A DNA stretch of 55,064 nucleotides from Candidatus Saccharimonadota bacterium (GCA_028289015.1 JAQGHC010000012.1:1-55064), one strand, 5' to 3'. Positions 43,110-51,545 are shown, counted from the first letter of the stretch. Notes: generated by a model from the sequence alone, not told the origin. Program-made: numbers and translations.

Positions 43110-43493
43110 TTAAGAACGCTTGGCTTGGATTTCGTCGATGCGGCTGTGATTCAACCCGTAGTAGTGAGCAATCTCGTGCCACAGCGTTCGCTTTACTTGT
43201 TCGAAAAGATCATGTTCATTGTCTACGACAGCCAAGATGGAGCTTTTAAACATCGTGATTTTGTCCGGCAACATGCCGGAGAAACCACTGCCCCGCTGTG
43301 TTAGCGGAATACCTTCATACAGCCCTAATAGGACATGGTGATGATCGACTTTCATTTTTTCAAGCTGTTCTGGCGTCGGGTCGTCTGCTTGGACTATAAC
43401 GACATTTTCGAGCCCTTTAATATACTCTTGCGGCAATTCATTCATTGCACGAGTAATGATTTGATCGAATTGTTCGTCGCTCAATTGCATCAT
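43110..43493 (-). CDS. Minimal zincin-like metallopeptidase family protein
   Basis: 127 aa. The C-terminal TLWHEIAHYYGLNHSRIDEI has HExxH and a third His seven residues on, a zincin zinc site, as in the DUF1025/Zincin_1 minimal metalloproteases. The N-terminal part (FDQIITRAMNELPQEYIKGLENVVIVQADDP) also fits that family. Start at ATGATG 43493; the longer frame to 43688 is discarded because that part is low complexity and overlaps the next gene. TATAAA 13-7 nt upstream may act as a -10. Substrate unknown. Confidence 0.82.
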   Translation of the reverse strand: MMQLSDEQFDQIITRAMNELPQEYIKGLENVVIVQADDPTPEQLEKMKVDHHHVLLGLYEGIPLTQRGSGFSGMLPDKITMFKSSILAVVDNEHDLFEQVKRTLWHEIAHYYGLNHSRIDEIQAKRS

Positions 43494-43533
43494 AATAGTG
43501 TTTATAATTATACTATAAATAATATAGTAATTG

Positions 43534-43752
43534 TTAATCCTCGGAATAAGTGAATTCATCATTGTCGTTTTGAACGTCGACAGTGATCGATTCAAGGTAG
43601 TTAACAAGGTCGCCTTCATCAAGTCCATTTTCAAGATCAATCGCGTCCGGTTCGGACTGTTCGGCGAGAATGTCTTCGCGCAGCCCATCGCCTAGTGGGT
43701 CGACTGGCGTAAACGTAACATGGTGACTTAGGTGCGGATGAAGTAGTGACAT
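43534..43752 (-). CDS. Small acidic protein, 72 aa
   Basis: MSLLHPHLSHHVTFTPVDPL is followed by a strongly acidic remainder (EDILAEQSEPDAIDLENGLDEGDL..DNDEFTYSED). No TM and no Cys. A consensus promoter lies upstream (TTGACA 43820-43815, 17 nt, TATCCT 43797-43792), giving a leader of about 35 nt that is almost all A/T and has no ribosome binding site. It ends 40 nt before the metallopeptidase gene. Function unknown. Confidence 0.6.
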   Translation of the reverse strand: MSLLHPHLSHHVTFTPVDPLGDGLREDILAEQSEPDAIDLENGLDEGDLVNYLESITVDVQNDNDEFTYSED

Positions 43753-43791
43753 TGTTTTATACTTTTTTTATTTTTATTAATTTATATAATT

Positions 43792-43820
43792 AGGATAGCA
43801 TAAACATTATTAAATGTCAA
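43792..43820 (-). promoter_or_regulatory. Consensus promoter upstream of the 72-aa acidic protein
   Basis: Minus strand TTGACA, exactly 17 nt, TGC-TATCCT (extended -10). It ends the gap after the DUF2207-like gene (43821-43847). Confidence 0.7.
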
Positions 43821-43847
43821 TAAGACTCCCCTCTTCGTTAGCGTCTA

Positions 43848-45029
43848 CTACCGCGAACCACGCGTGAGGCGCTGGAACAGGTCATTCTTATCAATAGCAA
43901 CTATGCCGAGTGTCTGCGCATACGGCAAAAAATTAAGCTCGTCCGATTTTGACAGTACACCGGACGTCAAACGATCATTCATCGCGACCCGTAAATACAA
44001 TGCGAACCCCTGAATTTCGATAAACTTATTTAATCCAAATCGTGTATAAATATCTGTTTTCAAAAACCAAATTGCACCAGTCAAAATACCCAGAAGGTAG
44101 ATAACAATAACCATTCCACCTGTACCGGTTAGATGGTAGACGGTCTGTCCTTCGAAAAATAGCTGCAAAGCAATCTGATCAAAAAGCAATGCAAACGGCG
44201 TCGCACCAAATAACAACGCGAACAGAAAAGTTTGCCACCAAAGAGCCCGTGGATGAAGCGGCTGGAATAAGCCGTCATTGATTAATTGCTTACGAACCTT
44301 CTCGTTTAGCAGCCCAATTAAGTGCGTCGTACGATAGCTTTCGATTTCGTCCCATAATAACCCTGGCGCCGTTTTACTGACAGTTGATACGCGGAGGCGT
44401 TCCGGGGTCATGAGACGACTGAGCTTTTTGAGGTATTGCTGATCCGATTCCAATAAGTCGTTCAGAAAAGACAGCTCATACCAGCGCAGGTCTGCCTCGG
44501 TCCGTGCCGTACCGACGCGTCGCAAACGCCAACGGCCGCTATCCTCGTCTTTTAGTAGAATCGCGTTGCCCGTTTCAATATAGCGGCCCACCAACTGCCA
44601 GACTTCGTTTCGGCTACTAGCTCGGCCCACCACGGCTGCCATTTCAATTGGATGCAAGTCCGTTTCGTGCTGAGCAATGATCGTCATTTGACGACGGGTT
44701 GCCCGCGCCACTCGCCAGCCATAGATTAACAACCCAGCGCTATACATAGCCGTGAATAAAAATAATACAAAAGGTAACAAGCTAATAAGGAAAATAGATA
44801 GCGGCATCTTGCTCATACCACCTGTTGAATCACTTGGCATCACAGCCACTAAAATCGGCACGAGCAAATTAATGAATAGTACTAGCCATAGCACGGTTTT
44901 GACAGCAGGATTTTGCATCCATAATAATTGGATCTGGTGTTTAATAGCGTTACTATAAAATTCACCTTTTGTAGTTGACCGAATATCCTGTATTAAGTCC
45001 TGTGCGGACTTTACGTAATTTGGCTGCAT
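43848..45029 (-). CDS. DUF2207-like predicted membrane protein
   Basis: 393 aa. Two N-terminal TMs (about 43-65 and 80-105), a cytoplasmic domain with HPIEMAAVVGRASSRNEVWQLVGRYIETGNAIL (winged-helix-like), two more TMs (about 265-285 and 298-325), then EIQGFALYLRVAMNDRL..LPYAQTLGIV. The last block resembles the C-terminal part of DUF2207 proteins. It lies 79 nt after ileS and is probably in the same transcript. Function unknown. Confidence 0.6.
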   Translation of the reverse strand: MQPNYVKSAQDLIQDIRSTTKGEFYSNAIKHQIQLLWMQNPAVKTVLWLVLFINLLVPILVAVMPSDSTGGMSKMPLSIFLISLLPFVLFLFTAMYSAGLLIYGWRVARATRRQMTIIAQHETDLHPIEMAAVVGRASSRNEVWQLVGRYIETGNAILLKDEDSGRWRLRRVGTARTEADLRWYELSFLNDLLESDQQYLKKLSRLMTPERLRVSTVSKTAPGLLWDEIESYRTTHLIGLLNEKVRKQLINDGLFQPLHPRALWWQTFLFALLFGATPFALLFDQIALQLFFEGQTVYHLTGTGGMVIVIYLLGILTGAIWFLKTDIYTRFGLNKFIEIQGFALYLRVAMNDRLTSGVLSKSDELNFLPYAQTLGIVAIDKNDLFQRLTRGSR

Positions 45030-45107
45030 ATGTTCTCAATAGTAGCGCAGTCGGACATATCTAATCAATGCGTTCAATGATTATCCGATCCATGCCTTTC
45101 TCCATGC

Positions 45108-48014
45108 TTACATTTTTTGAAGCGAGATATTCAACTGCGAACCCTCAACCTTGGCGCTCGCACTGTACTGTTCGTATGGGCTATTCGTAAGTGAATCGGC
45201 AAGCACTTCAGCGCTGATTACGTTTTTAAAGTCAGCGATCGCCTGCTGGATCTCTATGTCATCAGTCGACAGGCCGACTTGAATACGATCATCCACATTC
45301 AAACCGGCAGCCTTGCGAGCGCTTTGAATGTGGCGGATCACTTCGCGCATCAAGCCTTCCCTCTTTAACTCCGGCGTAATCATCAGATCGAGACGTAGTG
45401 CTTTTCCCTGTACAACTTTTTTGACATTCAATTCTTCGGTCAAGATATCTTCAAAATTCACAAACTCACCAAGGGTTGGCACAGTCACGCTCGCAAGTGG
45501 CTGGCGAACCTTTTGACGTTCTTTAGCGCGAATACTCAAACCTTCGTTAACGTATTCACGGACCGTCTCCATATCCTGAATGACCAGCTCGTTAATATGC
45601 CCCGTTTTTGGCCAATCTAGCAGGTGAACACTTTCACCACCTGTCAGCTTTTGATACAGCTCTTCGGCAAGGAATGGTGTGAACGGCGCCAGTACCTGGC
45701 TCAACTGAACAAGAGTGTAATGCAATGTCGTATATGCGTTATTCTTATCGGTATCATCGCCAGATTTCCAGAAGCGTCGACGACTACGGCGAACATACCA
45801 GTTACTCGCGTCTTCAATGAATGGCAGAATAGGTTTGACCGCATTTGGAATATCATAGTCATTCATATGTTTTTCTACTTCTTGAGTCAATTGGTGAACC
45901 CGACTAACGATCCACTGATCCAGCGGGTTTTCCAGTTGATCCGTCGGATCGACGCACTTGCCGTCGAATTCCCAACCATCCACATCGGCGTACATCGTAA
46001 AGAAGTCATACATGTTCCAGATCATGGATAGTTTGCGCGCCACATCCCCCACTTCCTTATCCTGCAATGCAAAATCTTCACCGTTAAGTAGTGGGCTTTG
46101 TAGCAATAGGAAGCGCAGGCTGTCGGCTGAATACTCGTCCATCAATACGTTCGGGTCAGTGTAGTTGCCGTAGCTCTTACTCATTTTACGGCCGTCATTT
46201 CCGGCGACGTTACCGGTAACGATCACGTTCTTGAATGAGTTTTCACCGAATAACGCGACGCTCATTGAGTGCATATAATAGAACCACGCACGAACCTGGC
46301 CAATATATTCAACGATAAAATCACCAGGGAAATTCTGTTCGAATGTTAGCTTGTTTTCGAACGGATAATGGAACTGCGCAAACGGCATGCTACCTGCCTC
46401 AAACCAGCTGTCCATGACCTTATCGATGCGCGTATACGTCACGCCGTCAATTATAAATGTAATATCGTCGACCCATGGACGGTGGTAATCTTCTAGCTCA
46501 ACGCCACTTAATTCTTTTAACTCGGCATAACTACCGACAACTTTAACGTGTATTTCGCCGTCTTTATCGACACCTTTCCAGACCGGCATCGCTGTCGCCC
46601 AAAAACGATCACGGGAGATATTCCAGTCCGGTGCCTGTTCGATTGTTTTTGCAAAACGGCCGTTCTTTACGTGTTCTGGGAACCAGTTGATATTACCATT
46701 CTTCTCGAGCATTGTTTCGCGCTGCTCATCAATGTCCATGAACCAGCTGGGATGTGCACGGTACATTAATTTCGTACCACAGCGGTGACAGTGCGGATAA
46801 CTGTGGCGGATGTAATCAATTTTCCAGACGATTCCACGCTCTTTTAGGTCCTTGGCGATTGTTTTATTAATCTCCCAAACATTATGACCCTGCCAGTCAC
46901 TTTCGGTAAATATGCCGTTCTCATCAATCGTATGTACTACAGGGATTTTATTTTTACGAGCTAAGTCAAAATCTTCTTCACCGTATGCAGGCGCCAAGTG
47001 AACAATTCCAGTACCCGATTCAGCAGTCACATAATCTGCAAACCATATTTTGTGTGCATTTTCGCCACGATTCTCAAATAAAGGTACGTAGCTCAAACCA
47101 TTCAAGTCTTTCGCATCAAACAAAATATTTCTTCTACTATAGTCGAGGCTGCTATGCTTTTCGTCTTGAAATATATTTTTTATAAGTTCGTCATCTTTCG
47201 CGACGATCAGTAGCTCGTTATTATGCTCGATGACCTCGTATACGAGGTTTGGACTCACAGCTAGCGCGGTATTAGCTGATAACGTCCAAGGTGTCGTAGT
47301 CCATGCTAGTAAATAAACATCCTCAACTCCTTCGGGGATACCATTTAGCTTCCGTGCTGACTCTTGAGAGAGCTTAAACTTCACATACACACTCGGGTCC
47401 GTCACGTCCTGGTACGCGCCAGCGTCCATCGTCACTTCCGCTTTTGATAAAGGGGTCGCGTCAAGCGTACAGTACATTAGTACTTTTTCACCTTCGTAAA
47501 TCTTGCCCTTTTCATAAAGATTCTTAAACGCCCACCAAACGCTCTCCATGTACTCTTTGTCCATGGTTTTGTAGGCGCCCTTAAAGTCTACCCAGCGACC
47601 AATGCGATCAACCGTATCTTCCCAAAGACTGCTGGTTTGCACCATATTCTCACGGCAGGCGATAATGTACTTTTCAATGCCGTAGTTAATGACCTCTTCG
47701 CGGGAATTTATACCAAGCTTTTTCTCGGTGAAGCGTTCTGCAGGCAGACCGTGGCAATCCCAGCCCCAAACACGCTCGACACGCTTGCCTTGCATCGTCT
47801 GATAGCGAGGCACGACATCTTTAACAATCGAGCTAAGAAGTGTTCCATGATGTGGCACGCCTGAAATAAACGGCGGGCCGTCATAAAATACGTATGAATT
47901 ATCCTTCGGTCGCATTTCAACCGACTTTTCAAATGTCTTGTTTTTCTTCCACTGCGCAATGATATCTTTTTCATATTCCGCTGCGCGGCGTCGAGAATTG
48001 GCTTTAAATTTCAT
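45108..48014 (-). CDS. ileS: Isoleucyl-tRNA synthetase
   Basis: 968 aa class I synthetase. The HIGH region reads PHHGTLLSSIVKDVVPRY with Thr for the last His, then WGWDCHGLPAE and, near residue 600, DGRKMSKSYGN (KMSKS). A CP1 editing domain lies between (about 190-400, TTPWTLSANTALAV). A C-terminal anticodon domain is present, but the zinc finger of bacterial-type IleRS is not, so it resembles the eukaryote-like type (IleRS2), often linked to mupirocin resistance (family knowledge, untested). A T-box precedes it. Confidence 0.95.
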   Translation of the reverse strand: MKFKANSRRRAAEYEKDIIAQWKKNKTFEKSVEMRPKDNSYVFYDGPPFISGVPHHGTLLSSIVKDVVPRYQTMQGKRVERVWGWDCHGLPAERFTEKKLGINSREEVINYGIEKYIIACRENMVQTSSLWEDTVDRIGRWVDFKGAYKTMDKEYMESVWWAFKNLYEKGKIYEGEKVLMYCTLDATPLSKAEVTMDAGAYQDVTDPSVYVKFKLSQESARKLNGIPEGVEDVYLLAWTTTPWTLSANTALAVSPNLVYEVIEHNNELLIVAKDDELIKNIFQDEKHSSLDYSRRNILFDAKDLNGLSYVPLFENRGENAHKIWFADYVTAESGTGIVHLAPAYGEEDFDLARKNKIPVVHTIDENGIFTESDWQGHNVWEINKTIAKDLKERGIVWKIDYIRHSYPHCHRCGTKLMYRAHPSWFMDIDEQRETMLEKNGNINWFPEHVKNGRFAKTIEQAPDWNISRDRFWATAMPVWKGVDKDGEIHVKVVGSYAELKELSGVELEDYHRPWVDDITFIIDGVTYTRIDKVMDSWFEAGSMPFAQFHYPFENKLTFEQNFPGDFIVEYIGQVRAWFYYMHSMSVALFGENSFKNVIVTGNVAGNDGRKMSKSYGNYTDPNVLMDEYSADSLRFLLLQSPLLNGEDFALQDKEVGDVARKLSMIWNMYDFFTMYADVDGWEFDGKCVDPTDQLENPLDQWIVSRVHQLTQEVEKHMNDYDIPNAVKPILPFIEDASNWYVRRSRRRFWKSGDDTDKNNAYTTLHYTLVQLSQVLAPFTPFLAEELYQKLTGGESVHLLDWPKTGHINELVIQDMETVREYVNEGLSIRAKERQKVRQPLASVTVPTLGEFVNFEDILTEELNVKKVVQGKALRLDLMITPELKREGLMREVIRHIQSARKAAGLNVDDRIQVGLSTDDIEIQQAIADFKNVISAEVLADSLTNSPYEQYSASAKVEGSQLNISLQKM

Positions 48015-48039
48015 AGTGTTTTCCTTTCGTTAAAAAACA

Positions 48040-48235
48040 AAAAATCCCTGTTTAGTCACTGGAATCCGCATTGTCGCGGACGGTACCATCCAGTTTCTAA
48101 AAAGAGATTCTTTTTAGCGCTTAGTTATTCGCAGTAACGCCGCGTTCACGTCGGGGTCTAATTACCAATTGGCGTTCTTCCCAAATAACATTCGCGGGTG
48201 ATAGCCGCTCATCTTACAACAAGAGTGTTACGTTT
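48040..48235 (-). promoter_or_regulatory. T-box riboswitch in the ileS leader, very short Stem I
   Basis: Read on the minus strand: Stem I GCGG/CCGC (48208-48205 with 48197-48194) with loop CTATCAC holding the Ile codon ATC (48202-48200); Stem II AACGCC/GGCGTT (48176-48171 with 48141-48136); Stem III CTAAAAAGA-ATC-TCTTTTTAG (48117-48097); then ACTGGA, TGGTACC (T-box, 48088-48082), helix TCCGC/GCGGA and TTCCAGT. Uncharged tRNA-Ile should bind TGGTACC and favour ileS expression. A competing ATTCC/GGGAT hairpin followed by a T-run suggests termination; translational control is also possible. Confidence 0.85.
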
Positions 48236-48247
48236 ACAATTTTACCT

Positions 48248-49408
48248 TTAATTATCATCGTTAGCAACCATATAACGCCAACGCCCTTCCTGCTGCGCTC
48301 GTTTCCGCGAGCCAACAAAACTTTGCGCCACATCAACTATCACATCAGCACTCGTATCGCTTTTATAAACCGCCCATGCATGAGCGCCATTTGCCTCTAG
48401 GTCATGATTACGCTCAACACCAACCCTACCGGCTAAATAGCCTCTCGAAATCACTTCTTCGATCAAATGTGCGGCGAGGAGTGCTTGATGCCGACAAACG
48501 CCGACACCCTGCTCAACATATTCACTTAAATCAATTAACCCTTTATTGCCATAATGCGGGCGACTCATACGCTCTGTTTGCCCTAGATCATAGCGCATTA
48601 TATTTGCAACGCGTAACGTAATTTTATTGAGGATCATTTGAGTACTTAACGTCTCTGCATCTTCGCCACTTGGCAGCGTCCCCATGAAAGCGTCGACAGT
48701 CTGCTTAAGTAATTGGCTCTTATCGTCAACGACGATAAACTCTGATTCGCGAGTACCGTACACGCCGCCTCTGACAGTAGCTGACCTTCGACCAATAATC
48801 GGGTGGTTGCGATAATATCCGTAAGGGGCTTCAGAGTCTCGATCACCGAAGCTTCTTCCATGCTCGACATCCTCGACGACACGAGAAGTGAATTCATGGT
48901 GAATATCACGTTGACTAGTCCGTTTTTCCGAGAGGACGTAACCCGTAAGAAGGGTGCCATTAACCGATCCTTCGTCTTGAATAAATAACTTGTCCTCACC
49001 CTCGCTATAAGTCACGGAGAAGTGATCACGAGAAATTTTTTTGTCATACTGAAAGCGGCTTACGTAATGATGGCGGCCAATCACAACTGGCTCGTCTGGA
49101 TGTATGCCCTTATATCCTGTCGTCGAGTTATGTTCGTATGTATCAGTCGTAATGAGAAAAGGTGTCTGATATTGGCGAGTACTTCGCGTATCGAGCAGTA
49201 AAAATGACATACCACCGGCGCGCACACCAGCGATCAGCCTTCCTTGTACGCCCATTTCTTTTTGAACTTCCGGCACATCAAGCAGACTCTGCGTCGTATC
49301 AATTTCAATTTCCTTCTTTGGTTCCAGCTTTAGGCGCTCTACATAGGCAAATCCCTCGGCATCCGGGAAAATTTCTTGCTTATCCGTAGAAACTAATTCA
49401 TTAGGCAT
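48248..49408 (-). CDS. FHA domain plus transglutaminase-like domain protein
   Basis: 386 aa. An FHA domain is central (about 105-160: PVVIGRHHYVSR, KISRDHFSV with Ser and His, GSVNGTLLTG), so it should bind phosphothreonine peptides. A C-terminal transglutaminase/cysteine-protease-like core (about 290-370) has Cys in GVGVCRHQALLAAH, His in NGAHAWAVY and Asp in VIVDVAQ, the C-H-D triad. It is cytoplasmic by absence of signal or TM. I know of no standard function for this fusion. TTGCAC-N17-TATAAT ends 8 nt before the ATG. Confidence 0.75.
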   Translation of the reverse strand: MPNELVSTDKQEIFPDAEGFAYVERLKLEPKKEIEIDTTQSLLDVPEVQKEMGVQGRLIAGVRAGGMSFLLLDTRSTRQYQTPFLITTDTYEHNSTTGYKGIHPDEPVVIGRHHYVSRFQYDKKISRDHFSVTYSEGEDKLFIQDEGSVNGTLLTGYVLSEKRTSQRDIHHEFTSRVVEDVEHGRSFGDRDSEAPYGYYRNHPIIGRRSATVRGGVYGTRESEFIVVDDKSQLLKQTVDAFMGTLPSGEDAETLSTQMILNKITLRVANIMRYDLGQTERMSRPHYGNKGLIDLSEYVEQGVGVCRHQALLAAHLIEEVISRGYLAGRVGVERNHDLEANGAHAWAVYKSDTSADVIVDVAQSFVGSRKRAQQEGRWRYMVANDDN

Positions 49409-49412
49409 GATA

Positions 49413-49430
49413 ATTTATTATATAATAAAT
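49413..49430. promoter_or_regulatory. 18-bp perfect palindrome overlapping the FHA-transglutaminase promoter
   Basis: ATTTATTATATAATAAAT is its own reverse complement. On the minus strand it contains the TATAAT -10 (49422-49417) with TTGCAC (49445-49440) 17 nt upstream. The palindrome could be an operator or a second symmetric -10. Confidence 0.6.
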
Positions 49431-49495
49431 GATATGTAAGTGCAACCAGTAGCGCCATTACGCCCCGTCACAGCATAAGCAGGCGAGGAATCACC

Positions 49496-49534
49496 GCAAT
49501 AATAATTGCCGACCGTTTGTGCGATTATTATTGC
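49496..49534. repeat. 11-bp inverted repeat, A/T-rich
   Basis: GCAATAATAAT (49496-49506) and ATTATTATTGC (49524-49534) pair perfectly around a 17-nt loop. It lies 18 nt past the stop of the 85-aa gene. There is no T-tract, so it is a weak terminator at best. Confidence 0.5.
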
Positions 49535-49551
49535 TAGCTACTTTTTAAGCA

Positions 49552-49809
49552 TTATACATAATAACTGACTTCACTAATAGTTGGCAAGGGCCGTCCACGC
49601 CATAAGTTCTGTAACGCACCGCTGTCACTTAAGGCGGCGACACTAGGGTATTCGACAATATCATAAGTTCGGCAAAATGCTGCACCGTCGGTAGTCTCGG
49701 GGTTAATCGTTTCCAGCTCATGACCAGTTTGCCGGGCAAAGTCACGTAAGTAATCAATCACTTCTCTTGCATGGTCACTTTCTTCTTTATAGATAACGAC
49801 TGCTTTCAT
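49552..49809 (-). CDS. Thioredoxin-fold protein lacking the CxxC motif
   Basis: 85 aa. MKAVVIYKEESDHAREVIDYL..HELETINPETTDGAAFCRTYDIVEYPSVAAL is beta-alpha-beta, with YPS at the cis-Pro position (Pro55) of glutaredoxin/thioredoxin folds. The usual CPxC site is EESDHA, and one Cys remains (C46, at the start of helix 2). It follows nrdR by 5 nt, so it is cotranscribed. Redox activity seems unlikely; binding or regulation of another protein is possible (inference). Confidence 0.65.
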   Translation of the reverse strand: MKAVVIYKEESDHAREVIDYLRDFARQTGHELETINPETTDGAAFCRTYDIVEYPSVAALSDSGALQNLWRGRPLPTISEVSYYV

Positions 49810-49814
49810 AACCC

Positions 49815-50264
49815 CTACTTCCTGCGGCGTTGCTGTAAAATTTCTTCAAATTCATCGAGTGTTTTAAAATCATGATATACGCTTGCAAATCGAACATACG
49901 CTACTTCGTTACGGACGGCCAGTTCATCCATAACCAAATCACCAATTTGTCGTGAGGTGACTTCACTTTCCCCTAATTCATACAACGCATCTTCAACGCC
50001 GTTGATCATTTCTTCTACTTCTACTTCTGATGAAAAGAATTTTCCAACTGATCGTTTGATGGCAATCGAAAGCTTGTCGCGGTCAAATAACTCGCGTGAG
50101 CCATCTTTTTTTACCACTGCAAGGTTTGGTCGTTCTATACGCTCGTAAGTCGTGAATCTATGCTTACCATCGTGTGATTCGCGGCGACGGCGAATTGTGA
50201 CGCCATCAGCAGATTCACGGGATTCAATAACGCGACTATCGCCAATTTTATACTTTGAGTTCAT
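49815..50264 (-). CDS. nrdR: NrdR-like regulator with no cysteines
   Basis: 149 aa. The ATP-cone domain is intact (LAVVKKDGSRELFDRDKLSIAIKRSVG, then VEDALYELGESEVTSRQIGDLVMDEL and VRFASVYHDF). NrdR senses ATP/dATP and represses ribonucleotide reductase genes. The N-terminal zinc ribbon, normally MxCPxC..CxxC, reads MNSKYKIGDSRVIESR and RRRRESHDGKHRFTTYERIE: all four Cys are gone although the Arg-rich DNA-binding part remains. An in-frame TAG just upstream and a GAGGT site fix the start. Follows ftsZ by 10 nt. Confidence 0.9.
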   Translation of the reverse strand: MNSKYKIGDSRVIESRESADGVTIRRRRESHDGKHRFTTYERIERPNLAVVKKDGSRELFDRDKLSIAIKRSVGKFFSSEVEVEEMINGVEDALYELGESEVTSRQIGDLVMDELAVRNEVAYVRFASVYHDFKTLDEFEEILQQRRRK

Positions 50265-50274
50265 AGACTACCTC

Positions 50275-51480
50275 TTAAGATTCGTCGGTTTTTTTATTCT
50301 TTTTGCGACGACGAAGAAACGCAGGCGTATCGGATTCATCATTTTCTTCAGGCTGATCGTTCCAGATATTGTGCGTTGTATCATCTGCAAAGCTTGCAGC
50401 AACGTCAACTTGATCAAGGTCCATATTGATCGCTTCTACGGCGGCATCGTCGACAACTGGTTGCTCACGTCGCTGGTTAAGCGCGGATGGTACTTCTAAC
50501 TGAGCTGCTTGTTCGTGGAAGTAGGCACTATCAAAGCCAGTTGCAATGACGGTGATAATTAATTCATCTTCAAGTTCAGGCTTAAGCGTCGCACCAAAGA
50601 TAATATTCGCATCTGGCGAAACGGAGCTGGTGATAATTTCAGCCGCTTCTTGAATTTCACTCATGCTCATGTCATACCCACCAGTGACGTTAAATAGAAC
50701 ACCCTTGGCCCCATCGATTGAAACTTCAATAAGTGGTGACTCAATTGCCTGTTGTGCTGCTTGAGCGGCACGGTCATCGCCACTTGCGCGGCCAATACCC
50801 ATTAATGCAGATCCCGCATTGCTCATAATTGCCTTTACGTCAGCAAAGTCCAAGTTGATCAGTCCGTGCTCGGTAATCAGTTCGGAGATACCCTGAACGC
50901 CCTGACGAAGAACGTCATCAGCAATCTTGAACGTCTCAAGAAGTGGAGTCCGACGATCTATCGTCTGTAGCAAGCGATCATTTGGAATAGTAATCAACGT
51001 GTCAACCTGACGGCCTAATTGCGCAATTGCCCAATCAGCATTTCGACGACGCTTGTCACCCTCGAAGCTAAATGGCTTTGTCGCCACACCGACAACGAGA
51101 ATACCAAGTTCTCGAGCAATTTCAGCGACGACGTGTCCTGCACCACTACCTGTACCGCCACCGGCACCAATAGTCACAAAAATCATATCTGCGCCTTCAA
51201 TCGCTGCACGAATTTCATCACGAGATTCATTTGCCGCAGCTTCACCAGTTAATGGATCCGCACCGGCACCGAGACCGTTTGTTGTTGCATGACCAAGGTG
51301 GATTTTTACATCTGCCCTCGAATTATGTAATGCCTGCGCATCGGTATTCATTGCGATAAACTGAACGCCAGACAGACCGGCGTCTTTCATGCGATTAACC
51401 GCTGAACCGCCGGCACCGCCGACACCAACGACTTTTATGCTCGCAAATGTTTGTATTTCACTTGGTTTTACTTCAGGCAT
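50275..51480 (-). CDS. ftsZ: Cell-division protein FtsZ
   Basis: 401 aa tubulin homologue. N-terminal VVGVGGAGGSAVNRM, the tubulin signature GGGTGSGAGHV, the synergy T7 loop around NLDFADVKAIM and a C-terminal linker with the FtsA-binding tail DTPAFLRRRKK. It polymerises the division ring. ftsA lies 65 nt upstream and nrdR directly downstream. Confidence 0.98.
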   Translation of the reverse strand: MPEVKPSEIQTFASIKVVGVGGAGGSAVNRMKDAGLSGVQFIAMNTDAQALHNSRADVKIHLGHATTNGLGAGADPLTGEAAANESRDEIRAAIEGADMIFVTIGAGGGTGSGAGHVVAEIARELGILVVGVATKPFSFEGDKRRRNADWAIAQLGRQVDTLITIPNDRLLQTIDRRTPLLETFKIADDVLRQGVQGISELITEHGLINLDFADVKAIMSNAGSALMGIGRASGDDRAAQAAQQAIESPLIEVSIDGAKGVLFNVTGGYDMSMSEIQEAAEIITSSVSPDANIIFGATLKPELEDELIITVIATGFDSAYFHEQAAQLEVPSALNQRREQPVVDDAAVEAINMDLDQVDVAASFADDTTHNIWNDQPEENDESDTPAFLRRRKKNKKTDES

Positions 51481-51545
51481 GGAATTGCACTCTCCCCAGA
51501 TATTCTATTCTTAATTTAGTATACCATTATTGTTCAAAAAAATAG

